Assembly: GCA_937877165.1 (NCBI GenBank)
Contig: CALEFO010000194.1
Coordinates: 67,354 to 131,353, forward strand
Direction of reading: 5' to 3'
Source of the DNA: an uncultured Lachnospiraceae bacterium
GTDB lineage: Bacteria; Bacillota; Clostridia; Lachnospirales; Lachnospiraceae
Length of the DNA stretch: 64,000 bases
Shown here: piece after piece, positions 23,207 through 31,863 of the stretch
Layout of the letters: each line of letters starts with the position of its first letter
How positions within the stretch are numbered: the stretch's first letter is position 1
Notes under the pieces: generated by a model
Databases searched by the model: none
Seen by the model: the letters and a program-made list of their open reading frames with translations, nothing else
Told to the model about the DNA's origin: nothing
Made by a program: the position numbers and the translations under genes

Positions 23207-24409
23207 TTATCCTCTGGAAATAATGCGGGCAATCGGAATTGCCTTGTGGGAAATCGCATTCTCACCATCATTCACCAGGGACCAGTTCGCGCCGGTCTTC
23301 AGCTCTGCATCGGTCGGGCTGTTCGTTGCCTGAGAACTCTTCGTGTAAGAAATTCCCGCTACGCTGACCGCGTTTCTCTTGCGGCTGATCAGCGTATCCT
23401 CGCCGCCCGCCGTCTTGGCATCACGCACCATCTCATAGGGTACCTTCGCTCCCAGATCCTCGAAGCCGATTGCGCCGTCACCAAGGATGTAGGAGGTATA
23501 TTTCGTTCCTGCTGCCAGGGACAGAACATATTCACCCGCTGCAATGTCCTTGATGCTCTTCGCTACCGTTGCCTTCAGGACCTGCGCACCGGTCGGAGTG
23601 CCGTCCTCAATGACTTCCAGCGCACCCTCTGCAGATCTCACCGTCCGCACATAGGTTGCCGCTGCATCTTCGGTCGGCATGCTATCATCGACCACTACCA
23701 GCTTGCCGTTCCAGGTGCCGAGGGAAAGATCTCTCTCAATTCCCTGCGGATCCGTGTACTTCAGGTAGGTCAGAAGCTTTAAGTTCTCCAGATTGGTGGA
23801 AATCGCGGAGTGCACGAACACCAGGCTGAACTTCTGCTTGTGATCGCCGCAGGCCTTCTGAACCGCCTTGTTCAGGGTGGTTGCCTCCATCACGTTGTGA
23901 TCCGTCGCGGATACATCCAGCGTGTGCTTGTCCACGAACTCTGCGTTCGCCTTCTTGATGTCACCGGTTCCGGTTGCCGACATTGCAAAAATGCCATCCA
24001 GAATCGCCAGAAGCGTATTCTGATCCACCGTGTTCCAGTACTCCACCAGCTGTGCACGGACATTGGCCATGAAATCCACGCCGCCGGTCACATCATAGGA
24101 GAAGTCCGCCTCGGTCCATCCGTGCATGCGGCCGTAGGTAAACACACCCTGCTCGAAGGTCTTCGTCCGATCGGTCTTCACGTCCGTCTGGCCGTCATAG
24201 TTCTGCGGCTCTCCGCCGAGAAGTCCGAAGTAAGGCAGCACCGCATAGACACTTCCCGTCTGGGAATTGTCCTTGAATGCCTCCCGGAGCCTTGCGTCTC
24301 CCGTGATCGCGCGGGAAGAGCGCAGCTTATTCAGCCGGACATTCGGGACTGCACTCATATACTTGCCGAATGCCTGCTCATTGAAACTCTTTGCGTCAAA
24401 TTTACCCAT
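23207..24409 (-). CDS. Major capsid protein
   Basis: 400 residues. Begins GKFDAKSFNEQAFGKYMS; contains VFTYGRMHGWTEADFSYDV and FSLVFVHSAISTNLENLKLL, typical of a Firmicutes myophage capsid family with the HK97 fold. No protease gene is visible, so maturation probably depends on the separate scaffold upstream. Confidence 0.88.
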   Translation of the reverse strand: MGKFDAKSFNEQAFGKYMSAVPNVRLNKLRSSRAITGDARLREAFKDNSQTGSVYAVLPYFGLLGGEPQNYDGQTDVKTDRTKTFEQGVFTYGRMHGWTEADFSYDVTGGVDFMANVRAQLVEYWNTVDQNTLLAILDGIFAMSATGTGDIKKANAEFVDKHTLDVSATDHNVMEATTLNKAVQKACGDHKQKFSLVFVHSAISTNLENLKLLTYLKYTDPQGIERDLSLGTWNGKLVVVDDSMPTEDAAATYVRTVRSAEGALEVIEDGTPTGAQVLKATVAKSIKDIAAGEYVLSLAAGTKYTSYILGDGAIGFEDLGAKVPYEMVRDAKTAGGEDTLISRKRNAVSVAGISYTKSSQATNSPTDAELKTGANWSLVNDGENAISHKAIPIARIISRG

Positions 24410-24422
24410 TGTTCATCCTTTC

Positions 24423-25025
24423 TTACCCTTCCGGGTTTTCCTTTGCCTGAGCAACAAAGTCTTCATAGGACATCTTCGCAGGGTCCGTCTCTCTTCCGGA
24501 CGGATCAATATCCCCCGATTCTCCCGGCTTTGCGCCCTTGATTGTTGCCTTCTTCTCGCTGAACAGAAACCTTGAATCCTCCGCACCCTTCAGAGCCTTC
24601 AGCTGTGCATCCAGTCCCTTCACGGTTCCGTCATCCGCAAGCTCGGCTTTGTCCAGGTCAAGCAATGCGCGGACCGCCTTCGCGTTTCTCGCACCGGATT
24701 CCGTCAGTGCCTTCTCTACCGCATTGTCAATCCGGAGCTGCTTCATCTCCGCTTTGTGTGCCTCCACAGCCGCCTTGTTGTCTTCCTGGAGCTGTGTGAT
24801 CTGTTCCTGAAGCTCCTTCTGGTCCTTCGCTGCCTTCTTCAGATCGTTCAGCTGCTTGTCACGCTCCGTGATCTGATCCTTGTAGCCGTCACGCTCCTTC
24901 GTCAGCTCTTCGATCTGCGCGTTCAATCCCTCTTTGGCGTGTTCGATGTTCTCGCCGTTCTCCTTCATGATCGCATCGACCTGCTCCTTGGTAAGTCCCA
25001 TGTCTTCCAGCATTTTTCTGTTCAT
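24423..25025 (-). CDS. Scaffolding protein (GP20 family)
   Basis: 200 residues. A long coiled coil (about 30-105, rich in KxxLNDLKKAAKDQKELQ) followed by ALTESGARNAKAVRALLDLD and SEKKATIKGAKPGE, diagnostic of phage minor structural protein GP20, which shapes the procapsid and then leaves. Directly upstream of the capsid gene. Confidence 0.88.
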   Translation of the reverse strand: MNRKMLEDMGLTKEQVDAIMKENGENIEHAKEGLNAQIEELTKERDGYKDQITERDKQLNDLKKAAKDQKELQEQITQLQEDNKAAVEAHKAEMKQLRIDNAVEKALTESGARNAKAVRALLDLDKAELADDGTVKGLDAQLKALKGAEDSRFLFSEKKATIKGAKPGESGDIDPSGRETDPAKMSYEDFVAQAKENPEG

Positions 25026-25105
25026 GCTTCCATCCTCTCTACGCTTTTAACGAGTGCGCTCTCCTGTGTTGGTTGGTTTTGCCCGCTTTACGCCCGGACC
25101 GGCAA

Positions 25106-25176
25106 AGCCGCCAGCAGGAATTGAACCTGCGCTTGTCACCCTTCCGGGTACCGCTCTCCTTCTGAGCTATGACGGC
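25106..25176 (-). ncRNA. tRNA-like RNA lacking a normal anticodon arm
   Basis: Acceptor GCCGTCA / TGGCGGC pairs at all seven positions (one G-U). D arm GCTC-AGAAGGA-GAGC and T arm GCAGG-TTCAATT-CCTGC are perfect. The anticodon arm is abnormal: a 7-nt loop would lack U33 and have two mismatches, whereas TACCC-GGAA-GGGTG gives a 5-bp stem with a tetraloop. No CCA is encoded. It sits between the scaffold gene and 25247. Either a degenerate tRNA or a tRNA mimic. Confidence 0.6.
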
Positions 25177-25246
25177 ATAAGAAAACCGCCCGGATTTCTT
25201 CAGGGCGGCCTGTATATAAACGAATTGGTTATTCTCTATATGATTT

Positions 25247-25624
25247 CTACATACTCAGCATCTTCTGAATCAGAAGCTGATCCGGAATTTCAAATTTCAC
25301 TTCTCCGGTCACCGGATTGGAATCCACATATCTGAGACCTGAGAAAATGAACCTCTGGCTTTGCTTTTCTCCTTCTACTGTCCCCTCTGCTTCATAAACA
25401 GCCGCTTCCGTAAACGGCTGGTCCGTCCAGTATTCCATCTCCTCCCCCACAATGAAGGAAGCATAAATCCGTTTCTCCTGCCGGTACCGCTTTCCGAGAA
25501 TATTCACATAAGAGATTCTTTCCGTGATTTCTACTTTTCCGCTGAAATCCGCAATCTGAAACCGTCTCCCCGCCGAAATGGCACTCAGCTTTCCGTCGCT
25601 GATTCTCAATTCTTTCAGGATCAT
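25247..25624 (-). CDS. Hypothetical head-region protein
   Basis: 125 residues from MILKELRISD; GGGGG lies 6 nt before the ATG. Beta-rich (AISAGRRFQIADFSGKVEIT; YASFIVGEEMEYWTDQPFTE). No recognised family. Located between the YjcQ-like gene and the tRNA-like RNA, so it may belong to the accessory block after MuF rather than the virion core. Confidence 0.55.
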   Translation of the reverse strand: MILKELRISDGKLSAISAGRRFQIADFSGKVEITERISYVNILGKRYRQEKRIYASFIVGEEMEYWTDQPFTEAAVYEAEGTVEGEKQSQRFIFSGLRYVDSNPVTGEVKFEIPDQLLIQKMLSM

Positions 25625-25688
25625 TGTTTTCCCCCTTCGCATTCATTGCATAAAAAATCCACCGGTCATTTCTGACTGGTGGTCTTTC

Positions 25689-26030
25689 TCAAAGTCCCGG
25701 GCAAATCTCTTTCAAGGTTTCCAGGAACTTCTTTGCTTTTTCAATGGTGGAATTGTTCTGCAGATATTCAATACCCGCCGGCGTGATTTCCAGATTCTCC
25801 GTGAGCTTCACGCCCTTCGCCGCGCCCGCAATACTGACGATTGCCACACCGTCCACATATCCACTGCGCTGCAGGTTCTTCATGATATAGGTCCAATACT
25901 TCTGATTGACCGGGAAAGCGTCCGTCCCGTATGTCAGATATCCCTGTGAAGGATCCTCTCCTCTTTTCAGGCACTCATACAGATAGGCAAGCACCCTGCA
26001 GATAATAACAAAATAATCATCTTTGGACAT
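25689..26030 (-). CDS. YjcQ-like winged-helix protein
   Basis: 113 residues: DDYFVIICRVLAYLYECLKRGE, a small wing, then ENLEITPAGIEYLQNNSTIE, matching the YjcQ family (small winged-helix, found in prophages). Probable DNA-binding protein of unknown target. It lies 3 bp after the second MKLRYVGESFG paralogue. Confidence 0.75.
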   Translation of the reverse strand: MSKDDYFVIICRVLAYLYECLKRGEDPSQGYLTYGTDAFPVNQKYWTYIMKNLQRSGYVDGVAIVSIAGAAKGVKLTENLEITPAGIEYLQNNSTIEKAKKFLETLKEICPGL

Positions 26031-26033
26031 CGG

Positions 26034-26231
26034 TTATTCCTCAACGATTTCCCACTTGCCGCCTTTCCCTTCCGATCGGAAGAGCGGGGCCGGTCGTGTC
26101 ATCGAATACAGATAATCTTCGCCGCTGTCATCGATCACACGATACCAGCCGTTTTCCTCTTTCGCGTCGTATATTTTCCCATCGGTAAGCCCATCCGGCC
26201 CGAACGACTCCCCTACATATCTGAGTTTCAT
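26034..26231 (-). CDS. Putative immunity-type protein, paralogue 2
   Basis: 65 residues, MKLRYVGESFG at the start, GKIYDAKEENGWYRVIDDSG and DYLYSMTRPAPLF in the body. Nearly identical to the product of 26430-26636 (a handful of substitutions). A small beta-barrel-like domain. Its duplication around a CPCC gene and just downstream of a MuF gene with a toxin-like tail suggests immunity, which is inference. Confidence 0.6.
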   Translation of the reverse strand: MKLRYVGESFGPDGLTDGKIYDAKEENGWYRVIDDSGEDYLYSMTRPAPLFRSEGKGGKWEIVEE

Positions 26232-26253
26232 TTCACCTCTTCCTCGTGATGCT

Positions 26254-26433
26254 TTATATTACCTTTGATCCGTCTTTATACGCCCGCCTGGCTTCATTGA
26301 GGCTCATGATATTGGCTCCACCTCTCATGTCAGGATGTTCTTCCTGAATAGGATCATTTTCCCATGAACAGACGGAACAAATATCATATTCTCTTACTTT
26401 CTCTTTTCCGCAACAGGGACAATATTCTTTCAT
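26254..26433 (-). CDS. CPCC-family cysteine-rich protein
   Basis: 59 residues: MKEYCPCCGKEKV, then DICSVCSWENDPIQ, then GGANIMSLNEARRAY. The CPCC ... CxxCxWEND order and the GGAN-SL-EAR segment are those of the cysteine-rich CPCC family, probably a zinc ribbon. Its ATG overlaps the stop of the preceding paralogue (ATGA). CPCC proteins are often found beside toxin-immunity loci; the partner here would be the MuF tail. Confidence 0.75.
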   Translation of the reverse strand: MKEYCPCCGKEKVREYDICSVCSWENDPIQEEHPDMRGGANIMSLNEARRAYKDGSKVI

Positions 26434-26636
26434 TTCGGATCTTCCTCAACGATTTCCCATCTTCCGCCTTTCCCTTCTGACCGGAAAAGCGGGGCCGGTC
26501 GTGTCATCGAATACAGGTAATCTTCGCCGCTGTCATCGATCACATGATACCAACCGTTTTCCTCTTTCGCGTCGTATATTTTCCCATTGGTGAGTCCCTC
26601 TACTCCGAACGACTCTCCTACATATCTGAGTTTCAT
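26430..26636 (-). CDS. Putative immunity-type protein, paralogue 1
   Basis: 68 residues, MKLRYVGESFGVEGLT at the start and WEIVEEDPK at the end. Paralogue of 26034-26231. Its start overlaps the MuF-toxin stop (ATGA), so it is translationally coupled to that gene, the arrangement expected for a cognate immunity protein. No enzymatic motif. Confidence 0.62.
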   Translation of the reverse strand: MKLRYVGESFGVEGLTNGKIYDAKEENGWYHVIDDSGEDYLYSMTRPAPLFRSEGKGGRWEIVEEDPK

Positions 26637-27970
26637 TTTCTCTCTTTTTGTGATTTTATTTTTGGACGGTACATTTTACCCTCTCGCTCGTACCAATGCA
26701 CATCAAAAACGTATTTATCACTGGTGATTTTCCCGACAAACTTGGACCACTCTTCCGGCTTTCCTCCCAAGTCTCTCGAAAAATCCTCTGCATGGCGGAA
26801 TTCTGTTTCTGATCCTCTGCCTGCAATAACTTTTGCATTTGTGATTGATGCATTCTTCGGAATATATCCGCTCTCTTTATTATACTCAAATTCCAACGGC
26901 TCTGATAAAGATTTTCCCGTTGTCGATGGCGGGAGAAATTCGTTTTTCCACTCCTTATAGCTCATATTCCGGACCGTGATCGTCTTGCCGGTCTCCGGAT
27001 CCCTTGCAGCACGTACCGACGCCCGGAATTCTTCTCCCAGATAGGGGCATGTACAGCCTCGGCATCTGGGATGAAAGGGCGGGGCCGTCACACCGATCTC
27101 GAATTGTTCCATCGGATAGTGTCTGCTGTCCATATCACCGCAGAAGTCACAGGTAAGGCCGTCCAGTGTTTCCACGATTTCGTATTCCTCAACGCCCAGC
27201 TCCTCGAAGCTTTCCTTCTGCGCAATGTTTCCGATGGCAGCCGATTCCGTCATGACCAGTGTACCAGCTTTCATCTTCGCGTTCTTCACGCTGCTGTCCA
27301 CGTACTTCTCCATGGCCTTGATGGCACGATCCGGAGAATCGCCGGTTGCAATCTGCCTTGTCAGCTCCCGGTGAAGCTCTCCCACCATCTTCGTCTTGTT
27401 CTCCCAGATCCGATCCGAGAAGTTCTTGCCGTCCGGGGCCCACGGATTCCTTACCGCGATGTCCATGGCCTTCTGGTTCACGCCTCCGACCTGCCAGCCG
27501 ACACCGACGCCCTTCTGTACTTCATAGGCAGTATGGTAGTAGCTGTCCTCGTAGATCTTCGTGAGTGCCCTGCCGGTTGCCGCCAGCTCCACGCCGTAGG
27601 CCTCTTCGACAAAGTTCCGGAGCTGCAGCTTCATCGCGTCCAGTCTGGTGATATGTGCCCGGGCGGATGCGTTCTCCAGCTCATGATTCCATTCTCCGGT
27701 GTTCGCATTCTCCCGTCCCTTTTCTATGTACTGCTGCACATCCCATCGGAATTCGTCCAGCTCACCCTTCCGCAGCATCTGCCGGGCTTTCTCGTAGCTG
27801 ACGCCATTTTCATCTGCAATCCGGTTCAGCCATTTCTCGATCTGCTTGTTCAGCTCCCGCTGCGCATCAGAGAAGGCTGCTTCTGCCTCTTTATAGGCTT
27901 CCTCCCCGGTTTTATGGCCGGATGCCTCGATCTGACGCATCCGCTTTTTCCAATAGCTACTGTTTTCCAT
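26633..27970 (-). CDS. MuF minor head protein with C-terminal toxin-like domain
   Basis: 445 residues. Residues 1-320 are the SPP1 gp7/MuF minor head protein (VIVETLDGLTCDFCGDMD-like Cys motif; TAPPFHPRCRGCTCPYLG), which enters the virion. After a linker (SLSEPLEFEYNKESGYIP) the last ~90 residues form a separate domain with HAEDFSRDLGGKPEEWSK and YVFDVHWYEREGKMYRPKIK, like the small barnase/RelE-fold nuclease domains attached to MuF in polymorphic toxins. It may be delivered with the DNA. Overlaps the portal stop by 14 bp. Confidence 0.8.
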   Translation of the reverse strand: MENSSYWKKRMRQIEASGHKTGEEAYKEAEAAFSDAQRELNKQIEKWLNRIADENGVSYEKARQMLRKGELDEFRWDVQQYIEKGRENANTGEWNHELENASARAHITRLDAMKLQLRNFVEEAYGVELAATGRALTKIYEDSYYHTAYEVQKGVGVGWQVGGVNQKAMDIAVRNPWAPDGKNFSDRIWENKTKMVGELHRELTRQIATGDSPDRAIKAMEKYVDSSVKNAKMKAGTLVMTESAAIGNIAQKESFEELGVEEYEIVETLDGLTCDFCGDMDSRHYPMEQFEIGVTAPPFHPRCRGCTCPYLGEEFRASVRAARDPETGKTITVRNMSYKEWKNEFLPPSTTGKSLSEPLEFEYNKESGYIPKNASITNAKVIAGRGSETEFRHAEDFSRDLGGKPEEWSKFVGKITSDKYVFDVHWYEREGKMYRPKIKSQKERK

Positions 27971-29516
27971 CCTTTACGCCGGATTTATCCTCTTTTCCCG
28001 TCCTGCTGCCGTCTCCGCCTTCCGGATCATCGTCCGGATCCTTGCCGCCTGCTGCCTTCTGATGCAGATCGTCATAGAATCCGTACTGCTCCATGTTTTC
28101 CTGCTTCTGCTTCTCCAGACGCTTCATCTCCGCCTGTGGATCCGTCACCCACGGATGCTGTGCAATCAGTGTTTCATCCGACAGGATGCCCTCCGAATTC
28201 CGGATGTTGTTGATCACATCCGTCTCATTCATCATCATGTCGCGGTTGAAGATCACCTCGACCGTCTCCCCGGTGAAGTCTCCGGCCCCGGTATTGGCAA
28301 GGTGCGCATTCACGAACCACAGGAGCTGTTCCATGGATGCCTGGAACTCCGTCTCCATGTTGTTGGCATCCAGATCGATGTCGTTGTACATGGACTGAAT
28401 GTTCATCTGGTTCGGGGATCCGGCCAGACGGTCATCCTTCGCATCGTAGCCCATGCAATTCTCAATGATGGCCTTCTTCAGAATCTCGATGATGGCCTTG
28501 TAATTCTCCGCATTCACAGAGACCTGAAGCGTGGATACGCCTCCTTCTGTGCCGTTGTCGCTGTTTACCTTCACAGCGCCGTAGGTGGCAAGATTCTCGC
28601 GGAACTCTCCCAGATCCTGCCCGTCATAGTTCAGAAGGACCAGAATCGTGTTGCGGGAATCTTCGCGCATGTTGTCGCAGAAGTTCGACAGAATGGTGTT
28701 GATGGCATCCTGCAGGCTCTTCGCGCTCTTGATCAGCGGAATCTCATCATCGTTACTCTTGAACGGGATCAGCGGAATCTTCGACCAGTTGTATCCGGTC
28801 TCGTTCCCTTCCTCATCCGATACCATCAGATAGTCCTGATGATACGGCTCGCACGGCGTCAGGCTGATTCCGCCCGTCGGTGACTCGAAATAATCAATGC
28901 CGTGTTCCGTGTATACTTCCACCTTCCACAGAATCCGCTCCAGATTCTTCCCTTCGAAGAGCCGGATCGGATAAATGCGATAGGCATATTCCAGAACGCT
29001 GTGTTCGGCATCCTTCCAACCTGGACAGACTTCATAGCCGGGGAATACCCGGAAGTCCAGCGTTCCGTTGTCGTTGTAGGTCGGGAAAATCCAGCAGATC
29101 CCCTCATTCAGGCTGTGCTTCGCCACAGACTTGATCTTTCTGGCAAAGGCTTTGTTGAATACCTTTCCAAGCGCTTTCGCATATGCCTTGTTGTCGCTTC
29201 GGAAGGTAATCGGCTTTCCCACCAGATAGTTGGTCTTCTGAATGACCATCTTCCGGTACTGGTTGTCTTCCAGACGGCTGTTCGGCAGATTATGAAGCAC
29301 AACCGGCTTTCCATCCTCTCCGATCGCCGTCCGCTTCTTCTGCAGGATTTCCTGTTCTCCGGTGTAGTACCGGTATCCGTCGACCATCATCCGCCGCTCC
29401 GGTGACGAGAGGAAAAGGCTGATTTCCTTCTCCATGAATTCCCGTTCCGTCATGCAGCTCTGTGCACCCTCACGGATGATCCGGTTGATATTGTCAATCA
29501 TGCTGAAATCAAACAT
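27957..29516 (-). CDS. Portal protein (SPP1 gp6 family)
   Basis: 519 residues. Motifs RRMMVDGYRYYTGEQEILQK near the start, NSRLEDNQYRKMVIQKTNYL, then DDEIPLIKSAKSLQDAINTI, typical of SPP1-type portals, the dodecameric DNA channel at the capsid vertex. Acidic, Asp/Gly-rich C-terminus. Between terminase and MuF as expected. Confidence 0.92.
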   Translation of the reverse strand: MFDFSMIDNINRIIREGAQSCMTEREFMEKEISLFLSSPERRMMVDGYRYYTGEQEILQKKRTAIGEDGKPVVLHNLPNSRLEDNQYRKMVIQKTNYLVGKPITFRSDNKAYAKALGKVFNKAFARKIKSVAKHSLNEGICWIFPTYNDNGTLDFRVFPGYEVCPGWKDAEHSVLEYAYRIYPIRLFEGKNLERILWKVEVYTEHGIDYFESPTGGISLTPCEPYHQDYLMVSDEEGNETGYNWSKIPLIPFKSNDDEIPLIKSAKSLQDAINTILSNFCDNMREDSRNTILVLLNYDGQDLGEFRENLATYGAVKVNSDNGTEGGVSTLQVSVNAENYKAIIEILKKAIIENCMGYDAKDDRLAGSPNQMNIQSMYNDIDLDANNMETEFQASMEQLLWFVNAHLANTGAGDFTGETVEVIFNRDMMMNETDVINNIRNSEGILSDETLIAQHPWVTDPQAEMKRLEKQKQENMEQYGFYDDLHQKAAGGKDPDDDPEGGDGSRTGKEDKSGVKDGKQ

Positions 29517-29576
29517 TGCTTCGTCTGTTCCTTTTCCCGGTTATCTCTTCCGGTCTGTCTGCTCTTCCTTCTCTTC

Positions 29577-30830
29577 TCAATCAAAGGAAAATGTCTTCCT
29601 TCCAAGGCGCCTTATCAGTGACGCCGCGGAATCCGGCGCATCATCGTGTTCCGCATTCTCTGTATAGTCGAGGATCTGCGCCAGATAGTCCGGATCCGTG
29701 GAAGGCAGCCATTCGATGCTCTTCCACTTCGACCGCAGATAGGTGCTGATCTTCAGATACTTGTTCATGTGCTCCGCGTACTGCTCGACCCGCCACCCGA
29801 GAGATTTCATCTCTTTCGCAAGATATCCCTTATCGCCGTTCGTTTCACATGCGATTGATCCGGCCTGCATCCTCTGATGCAGCTCTTTCATCTCTGCAAG
29901 GCAGCTGTCCACGTGCTTCTGCCACAGGCGGCCGTAGGCAATCACTCTGCCATCTGCCAGCTGGTGCATGACGGTATAGGCGGTGTAATCTCCGCCGCCA
30001 TAGGCCGCGTCCACGTGTGCCTGTCCGCCATGAATCAGGCTTTCATCCTGGCAGAACCTCGGCTCTGAGAAGAGCGCATCCGCGTCCGCGATATGCCGCA
30101 GTTCGTAGTTCGCCGCAAACAAAGAAGGGCTCATACTCTCCCGAAGCCTCTGCAGCTCTTCGGGAGAAATCAGCCCCGTGTGATAACAGTCGTATTTCTT
30201 TATGTTCGGCATCAAAGAGAACGCATCCTCTTTGTGCCAGGGCGTCCCGGTATTGATGAACCGCCCGCCCCTGTTCTTGATGTTCTGAAGCTCCTGATAG
30301 GCAAGCTTCGTATGCTCCCGCTCCGCCTGACTGATGCGGTCCTTCACGTTTACGATATCGTCGGTGATGACAATATCGGCGTGCTTGCCGGTGATGCTGG
30401 TCCCGATACCAAGTCCGATCAGCTGGGAAACGCCGCGGGGCGATGTCGTCAGATTCGTCGTGATTTCGCTCTTCGTATCGGTCGGAAGGACCAGACTGCA
30501 GCCGTACAGATCATTCACCATGATCTGAAATACCGGCCCCTGCAGGATCTTGGACGTCTGTGTGATTACCTCGCCAACGTCCGTATCGGTCTTTCGGAAG
30601 AAAAGAATATTGTTGTTCGGCTGCCACACAAGGAGCAGGGCTTCCGTAAGGGACAGCACCGTTGTCTTATAGGATCCGCGGTGTCCCTGGAGTGTCTGAT
30701 CCTCCCGCGCGAACAGCATGCTCTTCATCCATTCGCTGTGCAGCGGTGTCAGGTCCTTAAATCCGATCAGGTGGCCGATTCTGTGCGGCTCTGTGTGTAT
30801 CAGGTTGGCCCATTGCTCTCTTGTGTACAT
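29577..30830 (-). CDS. terL: Terminase large subunit
   Basis: 417 residues. Walker A GHRGSYKTT (about residue 49), Walker B VITDDIV, and a C-terminal RNase H-fold nuclease beginning HVDAAYGGGDYTA. The ATP-driven packaging motor and DNA cutter. Overlaps the small subunit by 31 bp. Confidence 0.93.
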   Translation of the reverse strand: MYTREQWANLIHTEPHRIGHLIGFKDLTPLHSEWMKSMLFAREDQTLQGHRGSYKTTVLSLTEALLLVWQPNNNILFFRKTDTDVGEVITQTSKILQGPVFQIMVNDLYGCSLVLPTDTKSEITTNLTTSPRGVSQLIGLGIGTSITGKHADIVITDDIVNVKDRISQAEREHTKLAYQELQNIKNRGGRFINTGTPWHKEDAFSLMPNIKKYDCYHTGLISPEELQRLRESMSPSLFAANYELRHIADADALFSEPRFCQDESLIHGGQAHVDAAYGGGDYTAYTVMHQLADGRVIAYGRLWQKHVDSCLAEMKELHQRMQAGSIACETNGDKGYLAKEMKSLGWRVEQYAEHMNKYLKISTYLRSKWKSIEWLPSTDPDYLAQILDYTENAEHDDAPDSAASLIRRLGRKTFSFD

Positions 30831-31426
30831 TCCTCATCATCGTTCTTCTCCGCGGTCATACCGTGAAACAGCTCATCCAGCTTTTGAATGGCTTCTTCAC
30901 GGTTCCCAACGTTCACGTCCATCTTGTCATTCCACATGCCAAGATGACGGCCCAGAAGCTCCAGCGCCTTCGTCTTGTCATAGGTTCTTATCTCAATTCC
31001 GTATTTTCCGTCTTTGATCTCTGCCAGTGCCCGTTTCTGATCTTCGGTCAGTTGATCCGTAGGAACGCATTCCACGGTCACACGCAGCACCGTCTGTCCG
31101 CTCTCATCCACGACCGGAATCAGGTCCCCGTCCGGCCCTTTCTTCATATCCGGCTTCTGTATCACACGGACATAATCCGTCACATTGGAGAATGCGATGT
31201 CTGCAAGCTCACGCAGCACCCTGTCCTGCGTGATTTCCGTGCGCTTTTCACGGTCCTTCAGGCGCTTTTGCAAATACTTTTCAATCTGAGCATTTCTGAG
31301 CAATTTTAGGCCGGATGCGGCCGCCGAATTATCAGACTTACAGTTCGGGTACGCTTTCCGGTATGCTCTTGTTGCGTTCAGATCAATCAGATACTCATCA
31401 ACGAAAATCCTCTGCTTTTCGGTCAA
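30800..31426 (-). CDS. terS: Terminase small subunit
   Basis: 208 residues. Terminase_2-type start (KQRIFVDEYLIDLNATRAYR) with a helix-turn-helix, then ALELLGRHLGMWNDKMDV, which is conserved in the family. It recognises phage DNA for packaging. Two terminators (31470-31494, 31557-31580) separate it from the toxin-antitoxin genes upstream, so a late promoter probably lies in 31427-31560. Confidence 0.92.
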   Translation of the reverse strand: MTEKQRIFVDEYLIDLNATRAYRKAYPNCKSDNSAAASGLKLLRNAQIEKYLQKRLKDREKRTEITQDRVLRELADIAFSNVTDYVRVIQKPDMKKGPDGDLIPVVDESGQTVLRVTVECVPTDQLTEDQKRALAEIKDGKYGIEIRTYDKTKALELLGRHLGMWNDKMDVNVGNREEAIQKLDELFHGMTAEKNDDEECTQESNGPT

Positions 31427-31469
31427 TGAGCATCACCTCCCTGCTTATGACCTTCTGAATGCATAAAAA

Positions 31470-31494
31470 GCGGCGCCCTTTTCGGGAACGCCGC
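31470..31494 (-). terminator. Terminator upstream of terminase genes
   Basis: Stem GCGGCG / CGCCGC with AGGG/TTCCC continuing to a GAAA loop, then TTTTT on the minus strand. It isolates early from late transcription; late expression would need antitermination or a promoter between here and 31426. Confidence 0.8.
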
Positions 31495-31556
31495 AGCGGT
31501 GTTTTTCCTGTGCTTCGCGCCTGCACAATCATATAGGGGGAAAATAGCAGCAAAAA

Positions 31557-31580
31557 AGGACGGAGATCTCTCTTCGTCCT
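31557..31580 (-). terminator. Terminator after HicB-like gene
   Basis: Arms AGGACGAAGA and TCTCCGTCCT (one G-U) followed by TTTTTT on the minus strand. First of two terminators in series downstream of 31647-31850. Confidence 0.75.
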
Positions 31581-31646
31581 TTCGCTTTCTAACATATTAT
31601 CACGGGTTCTTGTCCCCTGAGTATCCCTTTTATAAAATACTTACAC

Positions 31647-31850
31647 CTACATCAGGTTCTCGCGCGGTTCTGGAACTTTCTGCCCGCGTTTCCTCGCAAT
31701 CTCCAGCCACTCCGAAATAACCTGTTCCGCATTCTCCATAGCCCCTGCAGCCGTTGCTCCATCCGCCATGCATCCCGGAAGTTCCGGAACTTCAGCAATG
31801 AAAGCATTATCTGCAGGAGACCAATAAACGATTCTCTCGTATTTATGCAT
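31647..31850 (-). CDS. HicB-like small protein
   Basis: 67 residues: RIVYWSPADNAFIAEVPELP followed by GCMADGATAAGAMENAEQVI, the short HicB fold lacking a DNA-binding tail. It lies 13 bp after the full HicB gene. Either a second antitoxin or a paralogue without its own toxin. Confidence 0.75.
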   Translation of the reverse strand: MHKYERIVYWSPADNAFIAEVPELPGCMADGATAAGAMENAEQVISEWLEIARKRGQKVPEPRENLM

Positions 31851-31863
31851 ATCTACGCCTCGA

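Noticed and set aside
25106..25176. A normal tRNA gene (for example Phe with anticodon GAA)
   Set aside because: The 7-nt loop version lacks U33 and has two mismatches in the anticodon stem; annotated as tRNA-like only.
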